DNA of 64,000 bases from positions 31,887,921-31,951,920 of the forward strand of contig OZ020485.1 in assembly GCA_963971405.1 (NCBI GenBank). The letters are read 5' to 3'. The stretch is from Psococerastis gibbosa. Taxonomy: Eukaryota; Arthropoda; Insecta; Psocodea; Psocidae. The translations under genes and the position numbers were made by a program. Each line of letters opens with the position of its first letter. The first letter of the stretch is position 1. The notes beneath the pieces were generated by a model that did not search any database, was not told the origin of the DNA, and worked only from the letters and a program-made list of their open reading frames with translations. Shown here one piece after another: positions 54,370 to 64,000 of the stretch.

Positions 54370-54415
54370 TCACGCATGCGCAGCTAGCTCCGCCCTCTTA
54401 CTGTGACGTCACTAC
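54370..54415 (+). promoter_or_regulatory. Probable SNAPC3 promoter cluster: NRF1-like, GC box, CRE
   Basis: Within 45 bp lie CGCATGCGCA (an NRF1-type palindrome), CTCCGCCCTC (a GC-box-like string) and TGACGTCA (a perfect CRE, 54404-54411). They sit about 350 bp upstream of the SNAPC3 start codon in an otherwise AT-rich stretch. The motifs are seen directly and promoter function is inferred. Confidence 0.45.
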
Positions 54416-54758
54416 GCAAGAACTCTATTTGAAGGTAAAAAATTAAAATTATAAGTAAATAACCAACGAAAACATAAAAAAAAACTATAAATAAATAAAT
54501 AATGCATTAATTTTTTTATTATTGCAACTTGCGTATCTTTGCGTATTTTTCTCGCTTCCATTGCGTATAATTTTAATTTTCCGAACGGCAGCCCTGTGCC
54601 CTGTCAAAAATTCAAAAGTGTAAACAAATTAACAAAACAAAGCTACTTTTCAAGTTCAACTGTTCATTGTTCTATTTATTCACACTGAAAGAGTGAAAGT
54701 GAAAGACAGAAAAATGCACTAAAATTACATCTAAGAAAATTACAAAGAACTATAAATA

Positions 54759-55859
54759 ATGCAGTCTTTTACATCAAAAAAATTCCGTACTGAAGGTGAG
54801 ATTATAAAACCATGCGACTATTTTAAGAGGTTCAATGTTTCTGTAAAAGCGGTGGATTCTGTCATAACTGAAAGACTGAACGAACAAAAAAAAGATTTGG
54901 AGACTTATAAGGATGAACTTTTGAATTTACTCGGCTTCGAAGGGGAGCCTAAACCAATCTATTACCCGCTTAACCTATCTGCCAGAGAATTCAAGTGTGA
55001 CTCGTTCTTCCTTAATTGTGGAAAGAAAAAAGAAGAAAAATCGTCGAATCATAGAGAAGAAATGAAAGAACGTTTTTCTATGTTTTACCTCAACCCTAAA
55101 TATGAGCATTATCAATTCATTCCCAGAGCAGAAAGTTCCTCGTGCGTTAAAATCTGCCAACCTTTGGATAACTTGTTATTTGTAATCAAAGTATATTTAC
55201 CTTTCTCCAAGAAGAGTCGCAATCACCAGATACGAATTATGCAGGAAATACAAATGCTTGGTCATCAAACATTAAAAGATTTGTTAGAAGCTATTAATTG
55301 CTATGTGGATTATTGTGGCCTGGAAGACGTAAGTGAGCGCATTGGTAAAGAGCCAATCGGTGGCATTAATAAGATGCGAAAGGACATGTTTCCGGCTTCA
55401 TTCTTTTTCATTAATAAAACGTTTTATCGGCATAAACGGTTTGTGGATAATACTAAAGATATCAGGCAATGGTTGGAGCAAAATGACTTAAAATGTACGG
55501 AGACTGCTAGCCTGGACGTTCAGTTACAACATCTGGAGCTACAAACCGGCCGACCATATTTGTACCAACATCAAGGAGACTGTGAACATGTACTCATAAT
55601 TTCAGACATTCGATATGATTGTTGTATGAGTAAAACATCGTTGTATCCATATGTTTCTGCTCTGTCGGGCATCTTACCGAGAAACTGCATGCTGTGTGGC
55701 CATTCCTCTGCCCGGTGGCTGGTGACAAACTTTTGGAAACTTACCTTGGCGCGGGCTTTCCTTTGTCACCGATGTTTGCTCTCATATTGCTATGTTGACG
55801 GCCGGAAAGCTGGTAATTTCAAAGTTTTTCAATATGTTGATGCCGTTGCAATATTATGA
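54759..55859 (+). CDS. SNAPC3: snRNA-activating protein complex subunit 3, single coding exon, 366 aa
   Basis: SNAPC3 is the DNA-contacting core subunit of SNAPc, which binds the proximal sequence element of snRNA promoters for RNA polymerases II and III in the nucleus. The reading frame is intact for 366 residues; the human protein has about 411. The C-terminal half shows the family hallmarks: the QHQGDCEHV motif followed by ISDIRYD, then a zinc-binding region with CMLCGHSSARW and FLCHRC, and a terminal YVDA. The N-terminal third is Lys/Glu-rich and variable, as in other species. The coding sequence has no intron, whereas every other conserved gene here is split. A retrocopy origin is possible, but no poly(A) tract or target duplication is evident and the upstream promoter-like motifs suggest a working gene. 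Confidence 0.93.
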   Translation: MQSFTSKKFRTEGEIIKPCDYFKRFNVSVKAVDSVITERLNEQKKDLETYKDELLNLLGFEGEPKPIYYPLNLSAREFKCDSFFLNCGKKKEEKSSNHREEMKERFSMFYLNPKYEHYQFIPRAESSSCVKICQPLDNLLFVIKVYLPFSKKSRNHQIRIMQEIQMLGHQTLKDLLEAINCYVDYCGLEDVSERIGKEPIGGINKMRKDMFPASFFFINKTFYRHKRFVDNTKDIRQWLEQNDLKCTETASLDVQLQHLELQTGRPYLYQHQGDCEHVLIISDIRYDCCMSKTSLYPYVSALSGILPRNCMLCGHSSARWLVTNFWKLTLARAFLCHRCLLSYCYVDGRKAGNFKVFQYVDAVAIL

Positions 55860-56349
55860 GTTTGATGGTCTGACCATTTATTGAATTACAGCGTTTCAAA
55901 TGTCTTTTTTAATCTATATTATGAAGCGTTCTTACAGTATAAGTATATAAAGTATAAGTTTGTACCAAAAGTTGAACATTCACTGTATTTTGACATCATC
56001 ATCCTTCCTCATTTAATGTACCATCCTCATTGCCCGTTTTAAAAATAAAATCTAATTTTACAGGATTTATATCGATCGTATAGCCATAAAAAAAAATGTC
56101 ACAAAGTAAAAGAAATGTTTTAATAAATAGTATGAGGCTGTTACTACCACTAATTGGCCACTGTTTTAGCCATATTTCGACTTCACATTCCGGTATCACA
56201 ATGTAGAGGAACATTTCTACTACTTTATAAGATATCTTATTTAAGGCTACGTCCTACGGTCGATATTTCCAGAGATATGTTTCCCCTCCGGTTGTCACTT
56301 AAGAGGTATAATGCGACGGCTAGTAGAATGGTTGGACACAGTCCCAGGC

Positions 56350-56545
56350 CACGGTGTGGGCCCATGGGACAGTGGACCTGATTATAGTGGATTCCGAACC
56401 ACTCGGGAAACACAGTGAAGTCACACGATTAGTTCGGAGGTGACCAGGACAAGTCCTACCATGTTTCCCAACCGGCACTGTGCACACGACCAAGTTATCT
56501 GCATCTTTAAACCTCCTCTGGTCCGCTGGATTCAACAAGCTATTA
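56350..56545 (-). repeat. SINE family C, partial copy
   Basis: Carries the family segments ATAGTGGATTCCGAACCACT, TCGGAGGTGACCAGGAC and GTGCACACGACCAAGTTAT. The tail half is missing. It lies between SNAPC3 and NUDT17. Confidence 0.65.
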
Positions 56546-57309
56546 TTGCGACTAAAAAATTTTCTCGCGTTATCTCTAGTTGTCTTTCCGTATATACCAG
56601 AGGAGATTGTGCTGCAACGACTTGAACCTATTTCCGCCAATGTTGCATTTATGTAAAATCCCTCTTAAAATTTGCCGTGCAGCAAATAGTGGCCAACACC
56701 CTTCGGCTTTTGATAGGTAACTAATGAACACAGTTTAATAAGTACCCTGCAGCCATGGATTGGAAGTTTTTTTGTGTTACAAATTGGTCGGGCAAAAATT
56801 AAGGACCGTTCAAAGCAAAATAACGTTCTAGTCCCCAAAATTATACAGCAGTCGGCAGACATTTTAAGTATCATTACAATAAGCATTTGTCCTTAAATGT
56901 ATCACTATTGGACGTATCTGGAACGCGCCCTTATAATTGTTAGCCTAAAATAACGATTGTTCGAAAGGAAGCATGTCATTTTATAAGATCAGAAAATTAT
57001 AACTATTCACCGAAAAAAGTTGTGACTTTATATACAACTAAATAATGAAGATATTTTCTTGTAGCCCTATTTTATGTGAATTTATGACATTCTTACGATT
57101 TCTAGCTTTACCCCAAGCTTAGTGGCATAAAGTTTAATTTTTTTTATACTGAGCTTGAAGACAATTCAATAAAACAGGCTATAGGAATTTGCTTTTGTTT
57201 TGCAAAAAAAAAATGACCTGTGGTGACGAGATTTAACTTACGGCAAACTCCCCCAAAATATAGAGGTCCTTCGGCCATTTCGTTTTAATGTACTGTATAT
57301 AGAATTGGC

Positions 57310-57653
57310 CAACGGCCTTACCATGTTGAGTCCATTAGAGCAGAGCATGTTTCAAACTGCGGCAAACTTGGTTGTGTGGTGTGGACATGAAAACGCGCTG
57401 AGACTAAACCAGTCCGTCTACGTGCGTGTCGAGTCCCGGTCACCTCCGAATAAATCGTGTGACTTAACCATGTTCCCCAAGTGGGTCGGAATCCACTATA
57501 ATCAAGAGGTCCACCCTGTTAGTCAACTCCCTTTTCCCCGAGGTGGAAGAGTGCTCTTAGGGTGCCTCAAGTTAACAAACAGACTCACTACCCCCGCCAG
57601 GCTGACAGGGTTGCTTAAAGCAGAAATGCTGAAAGCAGGCGTTAGAAACAACA
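57310..57653 (+). repeat. SINE family C, full copy with 9 bp target duplication
   Basis: AGAATTGGC flanks the copy (57301-57309 and 57654-57662). The plus strand reads CCAACGGCCTTACCATGTTG at the 5' end and AGAAACAACAA at the tail. The open frame over it (57305-57673) is fortuitous. Confidence 0.75.
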
Positions 57654-57871
57654 AGAATTGGCAAGTTTTCTGACTATTCATCATGTTTTGGACAAATACT
57701 ATTGCATGTACATAATGTACATGTAATGAATAAAGCATTGCCTTTATGCAATTAAGTCAGCTCACAGACCTGTTCGGTTAGATAGTTGTGTAGTTGTGCT
57801 AACCTGTCTAGCAACACGAATCATGTCAATTAGAGCATAAGTAGAGGATTTGGCATTTACTGGACTTGTCA

Positions 57872-57943
57872 GGGCTTGTGGTCCAGCGGTTAAGACGACG
57901 CCCCGGTTAGGCGTAGATCGTGGGTTCGAATCCCGCTAAGCCC
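57872..57943 (+). tRNA. tRNA-like gene, anticodon loop reads GGT (Thr) but position 33 is C
   Basis: The sequence folds as a full cloverleaf. The acceptor pairs GGGCTTG with TAAGCCC (one G-U). The D arm is GTC/GAC with an A-box (TGGTCCAGCGGTTAAGAC). The anticodon stem ACGCC/GGCGT is perfect around CCGGTTA. The variable loop has five bases and the T arm is GTGGG-TTCGAAT-CCCGC. A T6 Pol III terminator follows at 57946. The anticodon GGT is unusual for a nuclear tRNA-Thr, and C33 in place of U33 is abnormal. It may be a SINE head or pseudo-tRNA rather than a working gene. Confidence 0.5.
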
Positions 57944-58071
57944 AGTTTTTTCCATATCCTCTAATTTCGCTTGTGCCGAGTTCTATTATCCTAATAGTCA
58001 CAGTGATGTTAGCATAATGTGTCAAAGGGTCAAAAATAATTTGATAAGTATGTAGGTAGGTAATGAAATGA

Positions 58072-60581
58072 TCACAATTTATTAGTTTGTTGACGCGAGC
58101 AATAGTCTCTGAACCACTTTAAAAGAGAACATTGTACACCAGAAAAAATGGAATCGCCAGCCCAAACAAAGCGATAGAACATACTCAGGTATTTTAAATC
58201 TCTTTCAACAATTCCACCTTCCGTCCATACAAACTGTTTCTGTGGCCACTTTTCCTCGACTCCAGGTGAAAATAACTCCGCAATAACATGTGGAGGCAAC
58301 CATGTAAAGGCAACAACTTCGTTGGGATCAATTCGCATTTTTTTAATGAGGTCTTCGTGATTGCTGCGACAGTGAACATGATAATAGATGACTAATGAAT
58401 GGTATGTTGGCTTGCCAAATGTAACGGAAATAGGATATACATTTTCCCAAAGACAGAGGCTCCTGTAAGATGACATTTCTGGAGTTAAATCCAATCCTGT
58501 TTCTTCTTTAACCTCTCGCAGGCCACACGCAATAAGCGATTCGTTCCTCTCTAAAACAATCAGATCATCAACTCAAACAGAAATTCAACGTTTTTCCCCT
58601 TCTTTCGAACCTTGCGATGCTAGCACCGATTGGCAAAAAGCCTGCATTTCAAAAAAAAAAAAAGATAATTCAAGCGCCCAGAAGCCAGGGGGTGCAAGCC
58701 AACGTTTTTGCGGTTTGGAGTTAATTGCACAATCTATTACCCTAGCTGCTCTCTATCCTAGGAACATCGAGATGCTAGAATTCATGAAAAATTGGTATAC
58801 CTTTCAAGTGACTTACTGTACAAAGTTTAGCCTAAATTTACCTCAAATGTTTATTTTTATTAATTTTGGAAATGTATCATAGGCACTCGAATCGATATCG
58901 AACCTACTCAACATTTTACTTAAAACTATATTCGAAAATAAAGAATAAAGAAGAATCTGGACAAGTCGGAACTCGAACCCACGATCTATGTACATGCTTC
59001 CCGGAACATCGTGTTTAACTTATTACACAAATTGTAGTGTTTGGTAGCAGGACATTAATAAAGGAAAACTACTCTTATAGAATGCGGACATTTTAGTATA
59101 CATGACTGTGAAGTGCGCCATTGCAATCGCACTATCGGGGAAGCACAGATAATGTTATCTATGTGGCCGCTGCACTAGTAGTAGTAGTGTTCGTCGGGTT
59201 AATAACGACTTAGGCCTCATATTTGGGCCCATAGAGCGACCCCGACTTGACTGCCATACGCAAGCCCATAGGACAGTGGACCTCCTGATTATAGTGGATT
59301 CCGAACCACTTGGGAAACACAGTGAAGTCACACGATTAGTTCGGAGGTGACCAGGACAAGTCCTACCATGTTTCCCTACCGGCACTGTGCACACGACCAA
59401 GTTATTTGCAGCTTTGAAACTGCTCTGGTCTGCTGGATTTAACTTGGTATGGCGGCCGGTGTGGCCGCTGCACTAGGCCTAGGGCCGAAATAAACTACGT
59501 AGGTGCTAAATTTCATTGAGCTGGAATAGATCTACATAAGGTAGGTACTGAATTTAAAACGGGTCTGGCAACAGTGCGGGTAAGACATTGGCCATTGCCT
59601 CTTATTTGCGGGTAACAAGCACTACGCAAGGGAGGAGTATAATGTTACCCATTCTATTGTATACAGTAGCACTCTATTCCATTTCGTTGAATCGCTCTAA
59701 ATCCTCCTCAGTACCGGTGGGTAAATATTTTGGTGGCTTTCACTATCACAAATCGTTCTAATATAATCCTTACCAAGATGACCACCCGGCGGTACCCATA
59801 CACCTGGTGATGAACGCATGTGACTAGGCCGACGTGTAAGTAGAATGTGATTGTCCCTTGATTCAACGATAACGGACACGGCTATGCCAATACCTTTGGA
59901 TGCCGCTTCCTCTGATATACTCTCACCACACTGACTTAGAACTTGCATGGGACATGCCATTGAATGCTGAAATATTTCAAAGTTATGTATGCAATTAGTC
60001 GAATGATGCAATAAGACACCTATAAAATACACTAGCCTCAGCCGTTCTGTAAACGCTTTTAGAAAAAAAATAGGAAACACTACCCGTATGAAAATACAGT
60101 GCGAAACTGTCTTCACATGTTTTAACAGTTGGTGACAAATAAGTTTATCCTTTTCTTACGCATTAATTGTTAAATAAAAATTAAACAGACAACATAAAAC
60201 TTCACTAACAGACTTAAATCTTAAATCGTGGACCTAAAATTAATGTTAGACAAAAGGATTCAGAACATAAATAGCTCAGTTATTGCGGGAGCATTGTGCT
60301 CCTATTCACACAATAGCGTTCAGGAGGGTTAAGAGGGGTTAAGTAGTCAATGTTTTTTTTTCAGAATAGCTAACCTTGAAATGTGAACTCTCTCCCCCAA
60401 GCTGGTTCTTTTCATCTCTTCTTCTTATGATAAGAATGTTGTTCGCTAGTTTAAAGTCCACAAGAACTTCATTTTTATCGCACTCATGTGCACCGTCACT
60501 TACTTTCTCCAATAGACAATCCGAAAACTTCGGCATAATAGTGCTTCCATTACGTTTAATTAGTATGGGAATCCCGGACAT
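58072..60581 (-). CDS. NUDT17: NUDT17-type Nudix hydrolase, complete, 3 exons, 292 aa
   Basis: This is a member of the Nudix family related to mammalian NUDT17, a hydrolase of nucleoside diphosphate derivatives whose physiological substrate is not settled. Exons: 60581-60375, 59966-59774 and 58550-58072 (TGA), with phases 0 and 1. The product is 292 residues; the human protein has 328. The catalytic Nudix box is canonical, GX5EX7REVXEEXGL, and is split by the second intron. Its first bases (PPGGHL) end exon 2, and ERNESLIACGL then REVKEETGL open exon 3. LLTRR before the box and FGKPTYHSLV after it match NUDT17. The exon 1 donor is GTTAGC, acceptable but weak. The gene diverges from PDIA5 across 1.27 kb. 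Confidence 0.93.
59262..59475 (-). repeat. SINE family C, partial copy in NUDT17 intron 2
   Basis: Closely matches the copy at 56350-56545. On the minus strand its start reads CGGCCGCCATACCAAGTTAA, the version closest to the 5S rRNA 5' end. Confidence 0.65.
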
Positions 60582-61846
60582 CACTAAAATATTAAAAGAT
60601 CTGGTTAAAAATACTATCTAAAAATGGTCATTGATACAGTACTGTATGGATAATTACATCACCATGTCAATACGTTACATACTAACGCATACATAACTAA
60701 CGTTAAATGGACTGTTCTCTAATTTCGGACTAGGCAAATCACAAGTGTGTTTTTTTCACTAACATGAGCAGGAGAGCCTATTAAGAATCGAAGAATTCAC
60801 ACTGGCCCAATTTTTATTAATTTTATGCAGCAAGATACGGATTGGCTGTGTTAATTATGAATTTATTTTTCCTGCCTCAAGCTAGAAAGCCACTACTTAG
60901 GTGGGCATGGAACAAACTAGGACTCTATAAATACACTGTAGTAGGCCTATATTTAGTGTCACATCACATGTCTAGCATATATTATACTGTAGTTTATCTA
61001 GAGCCCTATAACAAACCTAACAATATTACTCATCCAAGGATATTGTTCTGGTACCAGACGTCCCAGTATCCCAATGGGAAAGCAACCCTAGCAAAATACT
61101 TACTGTATATAATAGAGATGCTTCCGATGAGTCTTCTAAGTTGTAAACAGGTAATTTTTAACCACCTTCCTTTAGGTCTGCGAGGAAGAATGTTGGCCCC
61201 TGCTTCGTAATTGGAATCACTGTCAAATAGAAAGCAGACACTTATTTGTGTCTTATCCGGCTATTAGACCTAAATAATTTTAATATGGTACCAAAGTTGG
61301 CCCATAGGCTCTTGACCACACTTCACCGTGACGTGACGATTATATTATTGACTATAATTATTTAGATGATAGGCAACTTTACTTATGACGTTAACTTAGC
61401 TTATTAACATTTATACCATAGCCCATATTATAATCCATAAAATCTTTCCAATGATAAAAAACACTAATAATTCTAATAAAAATGCTGGCACCATTTTATT
61501 GTTACTTTTAATAAAATTGAGACAAGTCGCAAAAAGTTCTTTAATTCAAAATTTTGGCGCAAAATTTTTAACTTATTACTTTTTGAACCATTTAATTCAA
61601 ATAAAAATAGTAAAATATAAAATATGTTGTAAAATTAAAAGGAAGTCAGCAATAATACAATGTCTCACAGTCTTTCAATTTTACTAATTTTTCAACTACT
61701 CATTTTTTTAACACGGCTACAGTCTGTGTTTATAAAGTAGAAACAAATCAATGCCAAAATATGTTTTCAAAGTCATACGTCAGTGATTGTCATACTTTAT
61801 AAATTCATAATTATCTAAGTGAACAATTTTCAGCGCTTTGGCCAAT
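60582..61846. other. Divergent promoter region NUDT17/PDIA5
   Basis: 1.27 kb between the two start codons, AT-rich. A 122-codon frame at 60842-61210 has no recognisable domain. No clear core promoter motif is seen. Confidence 0.4.
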
Positions 61847-63184
61847 ATGCTACGATACAGGAAGCTGCTTTTCTGCTTTGTAATAGTTTTTATCATTGTA
61901 AGTTAGCAATTGTTTAGACAACTTATCAAAATCTGGGATAAAGGTTAGCCTGCCGGTCGGCGGTCATTCAACCGGTATCGAGGGTAAACACTAAAGCCTA
62001 ACTAAAGGCTAAAAAGTAGCTTATTAGAGGTTCTTAAGTAGGTGTAGGGTAGGTTTTATTTTCAACTATATGGTATTAATTCCATAAGACTATACAATGG
62101 CGATGTAAAATGACTTTTTGAAGCTGAAACCTTACCCGCTGGATTATATAATACTATAATAGTTTATGTTTTTAGATTACTTTATGTGAAGATGTCTTCG
62201 GAAAACAATCCAGTGCTGTTATTGAAAACATCATTGATCCAAAGGATTTTAAAAAATTGCTACGAACTAAGAACAACGTTTTAGTGTGTTTTGTTAGTTC
62301 GATTAAGAAATCTGCCAACATAGTTAAAATTTTCCGTGAAGCTGCTGAATCAGTGAAAGGTGAAGGAACAATGATTTTGATCGACTGCTCAGGAGACGCT
62401 AAGAAACTGTGTAAAAAATATAAAATATCCACCGAGTCTCATGTACTGAAGCATTATAAAGATGGTGACTTCCATAAGGACTATGATCGAAAAGAAACGG
62501 TATCTGCTATGCTACATTTTATGAGAGACCCTGGAGGAGAAATACCCTGGGAAGAGGACGATTCGTCGACTGATGTGATTCACTTGCCAGATATAGCGGT
62601 AAATGCTTTTCGTCTTCGATTGGGATAGGTCGACCTCCCTGCAACTTTTCAATTGCTTATTTTGTTAACCCGGTTCGACTCCCAGAGCCTCACATTAGAT
62701 CCCACTGGTTTCGACAGTTTCTTCCGACCGAAGTGGCGGGCTTCAGTTTTTCAGAACAAGAAATAGGTTTAGTATGAGTGCATATCTGATCTGGTGGTGG
62801 GGTCGGTTTTTTCATGATTGCATTTTGGGAGATACTGCATGTACTTCCTTGTGTGACAATTTAAGTTACTGCTAGCACAAATTGAAAGCTGGATGTAATT
62901 CTAAATCTAGTACTATATTTAATTTATGATAATTGGCAGTGTTAATTATAATGTTTTTTACAGTCCTTAACTCGATTAGTTAAGCGTCAAAGCTTACCGG
63001 TGATGGTGATGTTCTACGCGCCGTGGTGTGGGTTCTGTAAGCAGCTCAAACCAGATTATGCTGCCGCTGCAACTGACCTTAAAGGACAGGCTGTTATCGC
63101 AGCTATTGATGTAAATAGACCAGAAAACGCGGCTGTACGAACGCACTTCAATATCACAGGTTTCCCTACCCTTCTCCATTTTGA
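61847..63184 (+). CDS. PDIA5: Protein disulfide isomerase A5, 3'-partial, first 3 exons
   Basis: PDIA5 is a multidomain ER oxidoreductase that forms and isomerises disulfides. Exons: 61847-61897 (17 codons, a hydrophobic signal-peptide core), 62176-62598 (141 codons, the non-catalytic N-terminal thioredoxin-like domain with KLLRTKNNVLV and the WEEDDSSTDVIHL linker) and 62964-63184 (first catalytic thioredoxin domain). The junctions are phase 0. The active site FYAPWCGFCK (CGFC at 63027-63038) and the cis-proline loop GFPTL are present. The third exon ends in phase 2 at gtaagt. The remaining catalytic domains and the ER retrieval signal lie beyond the window. Confidence 0.95.
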
Positions 63185-63369
63185 GTAAGTTTTAATCGTG
63201 GTTTTATCTATGGAATGAAGAAATCAATTTAACTTCAGTTTGATTGTGTAACAACTGCTACTCCAACTATCTTGCAGGCATCTCTGGAAATTTTTCTGAA
63301 ACTGTATCATACTAGTGCCATATATATGTAGTAGCTTGTAGCATAGAAGTGTTTGAAGAAGTTACTATG

Positions 63370-63918
63370 TGTTACGCCCCAGGCCTAACACAAGAGCATA
63401 CGCTATTCTTGGCCTAGGCTCAGGGCTGAGGACAGACGGCAAACCTCTGTTGTGTAAATGTTATATCGGTCGTCACGTATGTCCTTAGCCATAATGTATA
63501 AATCACGAACCTTGGGTTCGAAGAAGAGAGTAGTTTTAGAGAGTCCAGAGAGAGAGTTTGGAGACTATGGATAGAGTAGTTAGAGTCGATAGAGTCTAGT
63601 GAGACAGAACTGATTCACCATGTGAGTTGATACACGGTGCAAGTAGGAGTAAGCTCCTATGGATGTATGAGTAAGTACGTTATCATGTAGCCCTTATGTA
63701 ACTAAGTTCCCCCCCCCCCAATTCATGATGTTGTCCCTTGTCCCTTAAGTGCTTAAGTTGTCCCTAAGTTATTATGTGGTATTAATGTTAAGTGTATTAA
63801 TATAATATAAGGTATTTGGTACCATCCTATTAGCTTATATATAATTCCCCCCTCATAAGTCCACTCTGAATACTCTAATCTATAGAAGGTCCCAATTAGT
63901 GGTATTCGGAGTGTGACA
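63370..63918 (+). mobile_element. Possible solo LTR in a PDIA5 intron
   Basis: The segment begins TGTTACGCCCC and ends GAGTGTGACA, so it is bounded by TG...CA with short inverted ends TGTYAC, as in Ty3-type LTRs. It is 549 bp and contains poly-C. No target duplication, primer-binding site or internal coding region is visible. Confidence 0.35.
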
Positions 63919-64000
63919 AGTTTTTTTTTTTTTTCTCCCCCCCCCCCCTCGTACCTACTAGCTTAAGAACTGTATCTGTATAACTTGTTAATTAATAAGG

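Larger units (their letters stand above)
55860..58071. other. SNAPC3-NUDT17 convergent spacer
   Basis: Holds a fragment of repeat E (56140-56290), two SINE C copies and the tRNA-like gene. The remainder (56546-57300) shows nothing recognisable. Confidence 0.4.

Noticed and set aside
58920-59020. tRNA-like B-box on the minus strand (GGGTTCGAGTTCC)
   Set aside because: The D arm and acceptor cannot be paired convincingly. Probably a SINE relic.
60842-61210. 122-codon open frame between NUDT17 and PDIA5
   Set aside because: No conserved motif, AT-rich codons and no splice partner. It sits in the divergent promoter region.

Overview
The window is nuclear DNA from an invertebrate animal, most likely an arthropod, although I cannot place the lineage further. 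It is AT-rich. Its genes are split by short-consensus GT-AG introns and the space between them is packed with transposable elements. There is no sign of bacterial or organellar sequence. Six conserved animal genes can be reassembled exon by exon: MCM6 (+, 5' end outside the window), an SLC14 urea transporter (-), PFDN5 (-), SNAPC3 (+, coding part intronless), NUDT17 (-) and PDIA5 (+, 3' end outside the window). A pair of related single-pass membrane protein genes, which I do not recognise, lies in the middle.

Layout. 1-10.6 kb: MCM6, with SINEs and small DNA elements in its introns. 11.9-19.3 kb: the urea transporter, convergent with MCM6, with a 4 kb first intron full of repeats. 21.5-24.7 kb and 31.6-46.0 kb: the two membrane protein genes, both +. 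Between them lies a degenerate Jockey-like retrotransposon split by a TA-flanked transposon with about 478 bp inverted arms (27.4-30.0 kb). 33.5-45.9 kb reads as one large repeat-filled intron. 46.8-47.4 kb: a hAT-like non-autonomous element. 48.3-50.0 kb: PFDN5. 50.34-53.70 kb: a complete, apparently intact pogo-type transposon with an intron-containing transposase gene. 54.8-55.9 kb: SNAPC3, with an NRF1/GC-box/CRE-like promoter. 58.1-60.6 kb: NUDT17, divergent from PDIA5 (61.8-63.2 kb onward).

The genes do not form a pathway. They are ordinary housekeeping genes: replication helicase, prefoldin chaperone, snRNA transcription factor, Nudix hydrolase, ER disulfide isomerase and urea channel. 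The most unusual content is the repeat landscape. A family of hairpin elements with TTA/TAA target duplications shares a 13 bp end and, in two copies, a loop core, yet the long perfect arms differ completely between copies. There are also nested insertions with readable target-site duplications, a SINE whose 5' end resembles 5S rRNA, and arrays of putative transposase-binding repeats inside the pogo and hAT-like elements.
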